Assembly (NCBI GenBank): GCA_030614005.1
Contig: JAUWKS010000001.1
Location: 62,001 to 126,000, forward strand
Source: Candidatus Heimdallarchaeota archaeon
GTDB taxonomy: Archaea; Asgardarchaeota; Heimdallarchaeia; JABLTI01
Reading direction: 5' to 3'
Length of the DNA: 64,000 nucleotides
A model generated the notes under the pieces. The model did not search any database. It had not been told where the DNA came from and saw only the letters and a list, made by a program, of their open reading frames with translations. The position numbers and the translations under genes are program-made. Below are positions 19,328-28,506 of the stretch, piece after piece. Position 1 is the first letter of the stretch. Every line of letters begins with the position of its first letter.

Positions 19328-19903
19328 ATGGGAAAATCAATCAAAGGAACTGAAACTGAGAAAAACCTCCTCAAATCTTTTGCAGGAGAATCTCAAGCAC
19401 GAAACAGATATACTATGTATGCAAAAGTAGCTAAAAAAGAAGGATTTGTTCAAATATCAAATCTCTTTTTAGAAACAGCAGACAATGAATACCGACATGC
19501 AAAGGAATTCTTTAAATTCCTTGAAGGAGGGATGGTTGAATTTACAGCTGATTATCCAACTGATATTGGCACAACCAAAGAGAACCTTAAATTTGCTGCA
19601 ATGGGCGAACACGAAGAACACACTGTTATATATCCAGGATTTGCTAAGGTTGCAGAGGAAGAAGGATTTCCAGAAGTTGCGTTAAAATTCAAAAATATTG
19701 CTAAAGTAGAAGTTGAACATGAAAAGCGATACCTTGCAATATTGAAAGTAATGGAAGAAGGAAAAACCTTCAAGAAAGATAAAAAGATTCGCTGGAAATG
19801 CACAGTTTGTGGATTCGTACATGAGGGAGAAGAACCTCCTAAAATATGCCCCGCGTGTGGTCATTCCCACGAATACTACGAACCTCATTGTGAAAAATAC
19901 TAA
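19328..19903 (+). CDS. rbr: rubrerythrin
   Basis: 191 residues: a four-helix diiron ferritin-like domain followed by a C-terminal rubredoxin. Predicted diiron ligands are Glu21 (GESQARNRY), Glu54 and His57 (NEYRHAK), Glu94 and Glu97 (GEHEEH), Glu128 and His131 (EVEHEKRY). The rubredoxin cysteines are Cys158, Cys161, Cys174 and Cys177. It reduces hydrogen peroxide to water. Length and motif order are standard. It is co-directional with, and 11 bases after, the superoxide reductase, the usual functional pairing in anaerobes. Confidence 0.95.
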   Translation: MGKSIKGTETEKNLLKSFAGESQARNRYTMYAKVAKKEGFVQISNLFLETADNEYRHAKEFFKFLEGGMVEFTADYPTDIGTTKENLKFAAMGEHEEHTVIYPGFAKVAEEEGFPEVALKFKNIAKVEVEHEKRYLAILKVMEEGKTFKKDKKIRWKCTVCGFVHEGEEPPKICPACGHSHEYYEPHCEKY

Positions 19904-20034
19904 AAGACAAATATTGGTATTGCAGCTCATCAGCTACAACATCACGTCTTCTTTTTTTAAATACTGAGCGAATAATTATATATCGCAACAGCTGTATACA
20001 ACTTGTTATTGACTGATGAAAGCTTGGGAGAACA

Positions 20035-20457
20035 ATGGCAAAGAAAATTAAATGTTCTATTTGTGGTAAACTTGCAGAAGAATTAGACCTCTTTTGTGGA
20101 AAGTGTGGAAGTGATTTACCTAAAGATAATTGGGATCGTAGAGAACAAATTGAGTCAAAACCAACTTATCCAACGGTTTCAACTGAAACAACAAATGATC
20201 AGTCCTCACCTACTAAACCATCAATAACCGTTATGGTTCGAAAAACAGATGAAAAACATAGGAAGAAATGGTATAGTCCACCTGAAAGATCTCGACCCGC
20301 CTACCACCCGCTTGAATGGTTTTTTTGGATAGGATGGGGATTATATGTTATTCTGAGATTTATCGGTACAGAAACATTCTACTTTTTTACCTGGATGTGT
20401 TGTTGGACCGCACCAAGAGAACTAAAAGAGAGAAGAAGAAAAAGAGGATTGGATTAA
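20035..20457 (+). CDS. small zinc-ribbon membrane-associated protein
   Basis: 140 residues. An N-terminal zinc ribbon (CSICGKLAEELDLFCGKCG) is followed by a Ser/Thr/Pro-rich linker (about 45-75). A strongly hydrophobic, Trp/Phe-rich segment (about 93-125) is probably one membrane helix or hairpin, and the tail is basic. GGGAG just before ATG is a plausible ribosome-binding site, and an AT-rich TATA-like stretch (ATTATATAT) lies near 19975. It converges with the ABC permease gene, 21 bases away. I recognise no specific family; the zinc ribbon may bind protein or nucleic acid at the membrane. Confidence 0.65.
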   Translation: MAKKIKCSICGKLAEELDLFCGKCGSDLPKDNWDRREQIESKPTYPTVSTETTNDQSSPTKPSITVMVRKTDEKHRKKWYSPPERSRPAYHPLEWFFWIGWGLYVILRFIGTETFYFFTWMCCWTAPRELKERRRKRGLD

Positions 20458-20478
20458 AGAACTCCTTAACCCAGTTTT

Positions 20479-21723
20479 TCAAGTAAATAACACTTTTTCT
20501 CGTTCAATTGCTCTTCTTGCTAAAAATAGCATTAGTACTAATAAACCTACAAAGAGAACGAGATACATCGCATCAAGCCATCCGAAAGAAAGATCAATCA
20601 TTGAAAGAAATGAATGATATACCCAATAGAATGGATTAATTCGTGCATAGATTGCTGTTGTTCCCGGGTCAAATGCAACTGTGAAGTAAAAGAGCATTCC
20701 AAGACCCATAACAACGGAAGTTCCAATTCTTTCTGAAACCGTCTTAGAGAACATTGTATCAAAAGTCATTAGAGCAAGCATTGCTAGTACTAACGATGAA
20801 CCAAGCCCAATTAATAAAAGAACTCCTTTATACGAAAGCAAATCACTCATTGGAAAGGCTAGTATCCCTTCTAAACCCGCAGAAACATCACTGCCACCTG
20901 AAATTGATTGTGCCATGAATCCTGCAAGAGCAGATCCTACAAAGTAAGCGAGAATGCTTAGACTAGAAGCAATAACTCCAACTAGTAACTTGGAGAGAAC
21001 AAGCAATGATCTATCCTTAGTAATGGTTAGCATTGTTTCAAAAGTGCCATCTTCTTTCTCTCTGGAGAAGCCAATAGTTCGACCCATATTGCCAATTAAA
21101 GCTACCATTATAAAGAGAGCATAAGCAAAGGGACTTGCTAAAAGAAGAGTTGATTGAGACCAACCACCTGTAGGTTCTCCAACAGGAGGAAAATAAGCAA
21201 CTTCATTGTAATCAGGGAACTCAACATCTAAATTCAACGTTAAAAACCAACCTAAAACTAATTCTTGAATTCTTAGTTTCACTTCATTGAAATAAACACC
21301 TTGAAATGAGTTTGGACCTGCAGTGCTATGATACTCAATAGCTGTAGAACCATCAAAAACTTCGCTGGTATAATTTGCTGGAATGTAAATACCATCGGAT
21401 GCGTTTAAAGCATCTAAGCGAGTGTCAACAATTTCGATGTCTAAATTTGAAACGTTATTTGCATATAGTTGAATATAGGCAATTGCCTCGTTGCCTAAAT
21501 TTAGTGAAAAAGTAATGTTATCATAATTTGTAACATCTGCACCAAGATCATCAGAGCAAATGTAAACTGTGGTATTCGCAGTTCCGATAAATAACATCGG
21601 TACCCCAATAATTAGAAACATCATTATAAATGGAATAAAAACAATTACCATCAAAGTTTTCCAATTAAAAACTAACTTGAGATCTTTTTTAAAGATGGGG
21701 ATAAATTGTTCGCCTTTTTTCAT
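20479..21723 (-). CDS. ABC-2 type permease
   Basis: 414 residues with one N-terminal membrane helix (about 20-45), a large extracytoplasmic domain (about 48-185) and five or six C-terminal helices. This is the NatB/ABC-2 layout, in which the segment IGFSREKEDGTFETMLT marks the coupling helix region. It lies directly after the ATPase gene (its ATG abuts the TAG stop), and GGAGGG sits eight bases upstream inside that gene, so translation is coupled. It probably exports a small molecule or ion such as Na+; the substrate is unproven. Confidence 0.87.
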   Translation of the reverse strand: MKKGEQFIPIFKKDLKLVFNWKTLMVIVFIPFIMMFLIIGVPMLFIGTANTTVYICSDDLGADVTNYDNITFSLNLGNEAIAYIQLYANNVSNLDIEIVDTRLDALNASDGIYIPANYTSEVFDGSTAIEYHSTAGPNSFQGVYFNEVKLRIQELVLGWFLTLNLDVEFPDYNEVAYFPPVGEPTGGWSQSTLLLASPFAYALFIMVALIGNMGRTIGFSREKEDGTFETMLTITKDRSLLVLSKLLVGVIASSLSILAYFVGSALAGFMAQSISGGSDVSAGLEGILAFPMSDLLSYKGVLLLIGLGSSLVLAMLALMTFDTMFSKTVSERIGTSVVMGLGMLFYFTVAFDPGTTAIYARINPFYWVYHSFLSMIDLSFGWLDAMYLVLFVGLLVLMLFLARRAIEREKVLFT

Positions 21724-22518
21724 CTAAGCGCCCTCCAAATTTTCTAATGGTTTTGTTAATCTGTTTTCACCTAACGTTCCATTTTCAAATGCATTAATAA
21801 TCGCTTCTTCAAAATCATTATTTGGTGAATACTTAACAATGATTTCATCTTTAGTTCCCTCAAATACCAGCTCACCATCTTTGAGAATGCCAGTATGTGT
21901 AGCTAAAGCTTCCAAATCAGAAGTTATGTGAGATGACATTAAAACAGTCTTTCCTTCATTTTTAACCAATTCAAAAATGATATCGCGTACTTTTTTTGCT
22001 CGAGCAATATCTAATCCTGTTGTTGGCTCATCTAGAATGATTAATTTCTTGCTGGAAATAATAGTTCGAACAAGACTAATTACTCTCTTTTCACCACCAG
22101 ACAGTTTACCAAATTTTAAATCCAGTTTATCTAACATATCTAGTTTAGTTAACATATCAGTCATTTTTTCAATTGCTTCCTCTTCTGGAACACCTACAAT
22201 GGAAGTAAATAGTAAGATATTGTCTCTTGTTTTGAAATCTTTATAACCAGCACTTAATTGGGAAAGAATACCCACTTCTGCTCTTATTTTTTCAGGTTCA
22301 TTTACAACATCAATTCCTTGAACGAAAACTTCACCGGAAGTTGGTTTAAGTATGCCAGTTAACATTCTAATCGTAGTTGTCTTTCCTGCACCATTTGGAC
22401 CCAGTAAGGCGTAGATACTACCATGTGGAACATGTAATGAAACTCCTTTAACTATAGATATTTCACCAAATTTTTTCCATATATCCTTCGTTTCTATTAT
22501 ATATTTATCATCCTTCAT
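21724..22518 (-). CDS. ABC transporter ATPase subunit
   Basis: A stand-alone nucleotide-binding domain with Walker A GPNGAGKTT, signature LSGGEKR, Walker B LIILDEPTTGLD and switch histidine SSHITSD. This is CcmA/NatA-like and typical of ABC-2 systems. Start: ATG 22518 is preferred over the GTG at 22530, which would add four residues. It forms a two-gene operon with the ABC-2 permease. All catalytic motifs are intact. Confidence 0.93.
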   Translation of the reverse strand: MKDDKYIIETKDIWKKFGEISIVKGVSLHVPHGSIYALLGPNGAGKTTTIRMLTGILKPTSGEVFVQGIDVVNEPEKIRAEVGILSQLSAGYKDFKTRDNILLFTSIVGVPEEEAIEKMTDMLTKLDMLDKLDLKFGKLSGGEKRVISLVRTIISSKKLIILDEPTTGLDIARAKKVRDIIFELVKNEGKTVLMSSHITSDLEALATHTGILKDGELVFEGTKDEIIVKYSPNNDFEEAIINAFENGTLGENRLTKPLENLEGA

Positions 22519-22530
22519 TTTTTTTACCAC

Positions 22531-22770
22531 TTATTTAAAGAATTAGTTGTATGAGATTCAATCTATTAATCCCAAATCTGTTTCTGCACTATTCAAGAAG
22601 AATTTAGCTGAACGCCTATAAAAACAATTCAAAGACTTCTAAATTAGATTAGAAAGATTTGGCTTTTGATATCTGGGCTTTCAAAAAGGAAAGTAAATTT
22701 TCCATTTGGTGTTGTTTATTCTGAACATTTATTCATTTATTTGATAAAATAGACTAAATCATTTGTTGGA
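22531..22770. other. intergenic stretch, nothing recognised
   Basis: A 240-base AT-rich gap between the ABC ATPase start and the end of the frameshifted membrane gene. I see no credible ORF, RNA or strong hairpin; it presumably holds the ABC operon promoter. Confidence 0.5.
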
Positions 22771-24587
22771 TCAATAAAACTCATGACAATTAATTTTCTT
22801 TCTTGTCTTCCTATTTGCTACAATACCATCGATGATATAAAAAAGATTTAACAAAATAATGACAACAAGTTGAATTAGTAAAATGTAGTATGGGTTTTGT
22901 TCGAAAGCTTTCTCAAAGAGAAAATGTACCGGAAAATTCCAAGGAAATTTGACATTCAGAAAAGCCAAATCTAAGAGAATTGGTAATAAAATACCCCAAA
23001 TTATCCAATTAATGACCAAACAAAAGATCATTCTTTTGGGTTCTGCATTCATCATTTTCTTTTTTGTAGAATAACTAGTAATGACCATGCATCTATTATA
23101 AAACCAAAAAATTGTTGTGAATATTGATAACAATAATATAGTTATTAATGAACCAATCAAAATAGCTTCGATAGAGTGTGGAATAAATGTACGAGTCAAT
23201 ATACCTCCACTGCCTAAGCTTATTTCCACATCATCCATTTTACGAGTAGTTCCAGTAAGGTACATTATCCCCAATACTAACAATGAAACCACAAACAAAA
23301 GAGATCCGTCTATTGCTAAATGCAAAAATTTTCCCTTTAGATTCTTATTTCGATTAGAGCGATCTTGCCAGTTTTCTGCTGTTTTACGATCAACCATTAA
23401 GAGATATATTGTGGACATTGAAAGACAATATAAAATGAGGTATTTTAGAAAGCTAATAATAAAGAAAAAGATGTTGAAAGAAACCATTATCATTGAAAAG
23501 ATAATAATAAATAATATATGTAATAGTAACAACATAAATCGATTATTAATAACTTGTAATTTCAGTTTTTCATCTGATCGTATAATTGTTCTTGTTTGTT
23601 TGTAAGAAGCAAGAATAAAATTATCCTTCTTCGTATCAATACTGTTATTTTTCATTTCTAACGAAAGCTCTTGAGGATTAATTTCTTGAGAAGTAAGTTC
23701 TTGAACAATAGGTTCTTGAGAGTCAATAACCCAAGCGACAGAGAAATTTGTTCTTCTTTTATTAGCAATAATTCCATCTGTTATGTAAAAAGCATTTAGA
23801 ATCAACAAGATTGCTAATTGTATCAGTAGAATAAAATAATCTTTTCCGACAAAAATCCCCTTTAGTGAAAGATATCTTGTTGAAAAGTCAGGATATTTAA
23901 CATCAAGAAATATACCATCCAAGAAAATGAATGAAATCCAAATTAGAATATTGCCAAACCAACTTAAAAGAAATCTATTAGTTTCTGGTTTCATTATCTT
24001 TTTTTCAGGAAGATATCCTGTAATAACAATTCCTCTCGAGTAAAACCAATAAATCGATGTAAATATGGATATCAGCGAGAGTAAAATGATCAAGGCAAAT
24101 AGAATAGCTCTATTGTGGATGGAATATAACTAAAAGGATAAGCAATTCCAACGTTTTCTTCTAAATATGATTGTTCCATTTTTTGAGGAAAACCTGTAAG
24201 AAGTACAATTACAAAAACTATAAATGAAATCACTAATAGAATTACTCCATCTTTTATTGATAGTAAAATTTTACCTACTATGTTTTCATTTCTTGTGGAA
24301 CGGTCATGCCAATTTTCTGCTGTTTCACGATTAGCAGTTAGAAAATAAATTGCTGAGAAGATAAGAGAATAGATGATAGTGATTTTTATCGCACTCAAAG
24401 TAAAGAAAAAAATATTAAAAACGCCTGAGATTCCTAATACCATAATCACTGCAATCATAAAAGGAATGAATAAAACATGCCCTTTCAAAAATCGAGCTTT
24501 TAGACTTTCGTTTGATCTAATAAGCTCTTTTGTTTTTCTATAAGAAAATATAGCCAAATCTAGCCTTTTCATTCCCAAATCATCCAT
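22771..24587 (-). pseudogene. internally duplicated multi-pass membrane protein (RDD-like?), broken by a frameshift
   Basis: Two open frames (24587-24090 and 24093-22771) are pieces of one gene of about 605 residues. The protein is a tandem duplication. Unit 1 runs from SYRKTKELIRSNESLK in the first piece to YITDGIIANKRR in the second. Unit 2 runs from SYKQTRTIIRSDEKLK to YIIDGIVANRKT. In unit 2 the reading SIEAILIGS is continuous. In unit 1 the match switches frame after STIE to AILFAL at about 24108, as expected for loss of one base (GAG-GCT to GAGCT). Each unit has TAENW(H/Q)DRS plus an Asp-bearing helix (IKDG / AIDG) reminiscent of RDD domains. Function is unknown. It may be a true pseudogene, a sequencing error or a programmed shift. 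Confidence 0.75.
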
Positions 24588-24646
24588 TTCTTTTCCAATT
24601 TATTCTTTAATTTCTAATTAGTAAAAAGGTTTCGTAGAAATAAAAA

Positions 24647-25093
24647 CTATACTCGAGAGAAGTTATAGCGAGGAGTGCAAGGAAAACCTCCTTCCCAACG
24701 ATAATGAATCCTAATAATAATTTTCTTTTGTTCTTCGAGGTTCATTAAAGCCTGAAATAATACGGGAATAAATGTATATCCATCAATTGTTGAGAGTTGA
24801 TCAAAATCCTCTCTTGTCATACCTATTTTCTCTGTGTGGACCATTAAATACACAAGAGTTGCTGGGAGATTTTTATGGCCATTATCTATTGCTTATAAGG
24901 TAAGCTCTTCAAGTGCTTGAAAGTCAGGGTTGTAATTGGGTATCTCTCGAGAAGAAATTAATCGCTCAATTGAAACTTTATCTTTTGTTAAAGTAATAAG
25001 TGAGTTATTCAAAGATTGATTGTACTTGCAGCATTTATCGCTAAATGGCACATAGTTCTTATCTCCGACAACAAATTTAGGCTTTTTTTTGTT
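24647..25093 (-). pseudogene. headless, stop-interrupted gene remnant
   Basis: On the minus strand one frame reads protein-like from 25093 to 24647, interrupted only by TAA at 24893-24895. Before the stop: FVVGDKNYVPFSDKCC... to NPDFQALEELTL. After it: AIDNGHKNLPATLVYLMVHT, then a helix-rich charged stretch ending RYNFSRV. The composition is continuous across the stop, suggesting one former gene with a nonsense change. There is no ATG at its head; upstream TAA codons in this frame lie inside the end of the PfkB gene, which it overlaps slightly. The downstream 68 codons could alternatively be a small gene starting at GTG 24853. No family recognised. Confidence 0.4.
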
Positions 25094-26063
25094 TTAATTT
25101 TATCGGTATATTTTCCTTCTGTAGGAATTCTTCCAATTCGTTTCTAAATGGCAAGGAGGTCATTGCTCCCTTCTTCTGAACTACTAAAGCACCAATTGCA
25201 TTTCCAACAATACCCGCTTCTTCAATAGATAATTCATTTAATAAACCAAAAATGAATCCAACATTGAATCCATCTCCAGCTCCGGTTGTATCAACAATTT
25301 CAACTTCGAAAGAAGGAATAGTCAAAAAGTAGCCATTGCGTTCTTTAATGATGCAACCCTCTTTGCCTTTCTTTAAAATGATCATTTTTAGTGGAAATTT
25401 AGTGAAGAAGTAGTCTATCGCATCTTGCTCATCAAAATTCTTCTTATTGTAAAGAAATTGCAGTTCAGATAAGGAAGGCAAGAAAATATCCACTTTCTCT
25501 AAAGCTTGTTCTATAGCTGCTCTCAACATTTCATCGTTTTTCCATAGGTCAACTCTAATATTTGGGTCAAAACATATTTGTCCATTATTTTCTTTACAAA
25601 TATCAATCGCTCTGTATGTTGCGCTTTTAACTGGTTCTTCTGTTAAAGAAAGAGAACCAAAATGCAGATATTTTGTTTTTTGAAAAAGTTTTGAATCAAT
25701 TTCTTCTGCAGTCAAATTGACGTCAGCTGAATTGTTTCGGTAGAAAAAGAAATCACGATCCATATCATTATCATAATAGACGAATGCTAAAGTTGTTCTT
25801 TCTCCATTTGTCGCTTTAACAAGATTAGCAACATTCACACCTTCAGATTGAAGAACATCCCTAAGATAATCACCAAATGGGTCATCACCTACCTTTCCAA
25901 CAAAAGCAGTTTTAACACCTAGACGACTCATACCCACAATATAATTTGCAGGGGCACCACCTGGGCACTTTTGGAATGAGGTTAAACCCTTCAAATTAGC
26001 TATCTCATTTGGTATAAAATCAACAAGAACTTCGCCAATAGAAACTACCTCAGGAAAAACCAT
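25077..26063 (-). CDS. PfkB-family carbohydrate kinase (fructokinase-like)
   Basis: 328 residues. The ribokinase-fold signatures are both present: the N-terminal GGAPAN with IVGMSRLG, and the C-terminal DTTGAGDGFNVGF, where Asp264 is the catalytic base and the GAGD forms the anion hole. It phosphorylates a sugar, with fructokinase the closest match by motif. The substrate could also be a nucleoside or 2-keto-3-deoxygluconate. It appears monocistronic. Its 3' end slightly overlaps a decayed reading frame. Confidence 0.9.
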   Translation of the reverse strand: MVFPEVVSIGEVLVDFIPNEIANLKGLTSFQKCPGGAPANYIVGMSRLGVKTAFVGKVGDDPFGDYLRDVLQSEGVNVANLVKATNGERTTLAFVYYDNDMDRDFFFYRNNSADVNLTAEEIDSKLFQKTKYLHFGSLSLTEEPVKSATYRAIDICKENNGQICFDPNIRVDLWKNDEMLRAAIEQALEKVDIFLPSLSELQFLYNKKNFDEQDAIDYFFTKFPLKMIILKKGKEGCIIKERNGYFLTIPSFEVEIVDTTGAGDGFNVGFIFGLLNELSIEEAGIVGNAIGALVVQKKGAMTSLPFRNELEEFLQKENIPIKLKQKKA

Positions 26064-26243
26064 TTTACATCATTAACAATAGAAATGATAATTATTTGAA
26101 AAAGATTGCCCTTGTTTTTTCTTTATTAGTAAAAATTACTAGTATCAGCATAAGCTAACCTTATTAAGCTAAATCTACTTTACTAAACTAAAAATAGTGA
26201 ACAGATAAAAACCTGTCAAATCCATCCGGAGAGAATAATAGCT

Positions 26244-26759
26244 GTGAGCGAAATATTCCTTGATTGTGATTCCCCCTGTGTAAGCTGTCCGTACAATAGA
26301 TTATTCAAAATTGACACGTATAATGGCAGGCATTTACATGGTTCATATTATTGTGCAAATGATGGTATTCTCTATCTCTGTAAAAGAGGAGTAGGATTCA
26401 GAATGGTTCAAGGGCAAATGAGACCTTTCTGTCCAAGATGTGACAGAGAACTTGGACAACTAAATCTTCGATATAATCAAGGGAAAGATTTCAGGCCATT
26501 TGGTGATGATATTCTACTAGTTGTTAGGATTCCGCTTCAATCGAGGTTTGATATAACAAAAGTTCTCCGAGGGTCATTCTTCAAAGACCTTGCAGAAGTT
26601 TTACTCTACATTTACTTTAATGAAGGAGACGGAGAATACAATATTGTTCGCTATAAAAAAACCGACAATCAGTATTCAGTGATCTTTTCTGGACGCATAT
26701 CTGCTGAAGACATTCAATTGGAAATCGTGAAGACCGAAATAGTAACCCCTCCACAATAG
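26244..26759 (+). CDS. cysteine-rich protein of unknown function
   Basis: 171 residues starting at GTG with GGAGAG ten bases upstream. The N-terminal half has many cysteines (CDSPCVSCPYN, YYCANDGILYLCKRG, FCPRCDRELG), consistent with two zinc-binding sites or a metal cluster. The C-terminal half looks like a mixed alpha/beta domain (RSFFKDLAEVLLYIYF-like helix, then strands). No signal peptide or membrane helix. I do not recognise the family. The flanking 5' region (26064-26243) is an AT-rich divergent promoter region. Confidence 0.7.
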   Translation: MSEIFLDCDSPCVSCPYNRLFKIDTYNGRHLHGSYYCANDGILYLCKRGVGFRMVQGQMRPFCPRCDRELGQLNLRYNQGKDFRPFGDDILLVVRIPLQSRFDITKVLRGSFFKDLAEVLLYIYFNEGDGEYNIVRYKKTDNQYSVIFSGRISAEDIQLEIVKTEIVTPPQ

Positions 26760-26819
26760 GGTTGCTTATTCTTCCCGTACCAAGTAGTCATTTTCTTGCT
26801 TTTCAATTCATTTTGAAAC

Positions 26820-26829
26820 ATTTATAATT
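26820..26829 (+). promoter_or_regulatory. TATA box of the first beta-helix cassette
   Basis: ATTTATAATT lies about 45 bases before ATG 26870, with a Shine-Dalgarno-like AAGGAG between them. Confidence 0.45.
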
Positions 26830-26869
26830 CAAATCAATAGATATACTACTAGGAAGGAGCTTGGGGAAA

Positions 26870-28129
26870 ATGAGAAAGTTACAAAGAAATACGAAAATAT
26901 CATTGGCAGCTCTTTTTCTGGTGCCAATAATCATTTCAACAATTGGATTATCTATTTATGGGGTTATGGATGAGAAAATATATCTAAACAGCTTATATGC
27001 ACAAGGTGAGATTGTGATCCTAAATGATTATGATTTCTCCGAGAAGTATTCATTCCCAGGTTCAGGAACTGCTGAAGACCCATTTTTAATCGAGAATTAT
27101 CTTTTTGATGACCCTGATACTACTGCAATCGTCATTAAGGATACAACAAAACATTTCATTATAAGAAATTGTTCGATATCAAAGCTAGGACAACCATTGT
27201 TTATTTCTAATATCGGTTTTAATACCGGGGTTTTGATTAACAATACCTTCATTGAAGATACTACATTAGAAACAAGTGCAAAATTTTTTGATGTTAGAGA
27301 GAGTAGAGATAGAATGATTTTAGATTCTTATCTTCAACCCTATGAAGATGGTTTTACTTTTATTCTTAATGCTCCTGGTTTAAGAATTGAGAATAATCTT
27401 TTTCACAGTAATATAAATTTAACATCAAATTTTTGTAATGGATTGTGTATAATCTCTTCAGATTATTCAGTTATTAGTAATAATACTATTTCTTTTTTTA
27501 AATGGGGTGTAAACGTATATGATTCACAATATGTGAGTATAGCTAATAATTTCTTTTTCAGCAATTCTATTGGTATTCGTATTGATGAAATTCATGAAGC
27601 TGTAATTATGAATAATGTTTGTACTAAAAATACTATCGGAATAGATGCTCATTATTCCACAATTGTTAAAGTTATTGCAAATAATCTTAGTTACAACATA
27701 GCAGTGGGTCTTAACATGAATGGGTTAATTAATTTTTGGCAAGTTAGAGGTAATCTATTAGAGGGCAATAACTTCGGACTCTTCGGCTGGATTTTTAATA
27801 GTAATATAACCTACAATTATTTTAGCTTAAATAGTAACTATGGACTTGTATTAGAATTACATATCTCTTTAAGCAATTATATTCATCACAATGCTTTCAT
27901 TGATAATAATTATGAGGGTGTGATGCTTGATGAGAAACAAGCTTTTGATGATAACACTGATATTAATCATATAAACTTCTGGTATGATGACTATTCAAAA
28001 GAAGGGAATTATTGGTCAGATTTAATTTGGAATGAAGATAGCGAATATCTTATAGATGGTGGAATTGCAATAGATCAATATCCATTATTTGAACAACCAA
28101 TAATTGAACCTTGGGAGGATTTAAATTGA
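26870..28129 (+). CDS. right-handed beta-helix surface protein, copy 1
   Basis: About 419 residues. An N-terminal hydrophobic signal/anchor helix (about 8-30) is followed by GSGTAEDPFLIENY, the usual entry of archaeal NosD/pectate-lyase-like beta-helices. About ten short strand repeats rich in Asn follow (NNTI, NNLF, NNVCTKN). The C-terminal module has GNYWSDLIW and IDQYPLFE, typical of this family. Probably an extracellular carbohydrate-binding or structural protein; no catalytic residues can be assigned. ATG 26870 is chosen over TTG 26861, which sits too close to the GGAG. It is closely paralogous to the gene at 28507 and couples to the next gene. Confidence 0.82.
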   Translation: MRKLQRNTKISLAALFLVPIIISTIGLSIYGVMDEKIYLNSLYAQGEIVILNDYDFSEKYSFPGSGTAEDPFLIENYLFDDPDTTAIVIKDTTKHFIIRNCSISKLGQPLFISNIGFNTGVLINNTFIEDTTLETSAKFFDVRESRDRMILDSYLQPYEDGFTFILNAPGLRIENNLFHSNINLTSNFCNGLCIISSDYSVISNNTISFFKWGVNVYDSQYVSIANNFFFSNSIGIRIDEIHEAVIMNNVCTKNTIGIDAHYSTIVKVIANNLSYNIAVGLNMNGLINFWQVRGNLLEGNNFGLFGWIFNSNITYNYFSLNSNYGLVLELHISLSNYIHHNAFIDNNYEGVMLDEKQAFDDNTDINHINFWYDDYSKEGNYWSDLIWNEDSEYLIDGGIAIDQYPLFEQPIIEPWEDLN

Positions 28130-28461
28130 ATTTTTGGTTAATTGCTTGCATTAATTTACTCGGAATATCAGCTATTGTTGGATTAACCTATCTAATGATA
28201 TGGCTAATATCAAAACGAAAAGAATCATTCAAGTTACAACCAAATGGAATGTTACTTGGAGCATTAATTTCATTTTCTGTTTCGCTAGCAACTATTACAA
28301 CGGGAATTACTTCAGCTATACCAGCAGATTTCCTATGGAAACTTGTAATAATAATAAGTTGTTTATTAATAGCTTCAACAACTACAGTAGTATTTATTAT
28401 CTTACTTGCCTTTTACATCAATTCAATAGCTGTTAATGAAAATAATGTACAAGTTTTTTGA
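28126..28461 (+). CDS. small three-helix membrane protein, copy 1
   Basis: About 111 residues with three predicted membrane helices (about 5-28, 40-62, 70-98). Its probable start is TTG 28126, which overlaps the TGA of the beta-helix gene (TTGA), with GGGAGGA six bases upstream. The same arrangement recurs in the second copy, which supports it. It is nearly always paired here with a beta-helix protein, so it may anchor, export or assemble it. No known family recognised. Confidence 0.7.
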   Translation: MNFWLIACINLLGISAIVGLTYLMIWLISKRKESFKLQPNGMLLGALISFSVSLATITTGITSAIPADFLWKLVIIISCLLIASTTTVVFIILLAFYINSIAVNENNVQVF

Positions 28462-28506
28462 ACAAGAAAAAAAATTGAAAGATGCTATCAAAGGAGTAGG
28501 AGAAAA

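Noticed and set aside
23117..23605. 162-codon plus-strand open frame
   Set aside because: It lies antisense to the duplicated membrane protein, has no ribosome-binding site and its composition mirrors the real gene's codon bias.
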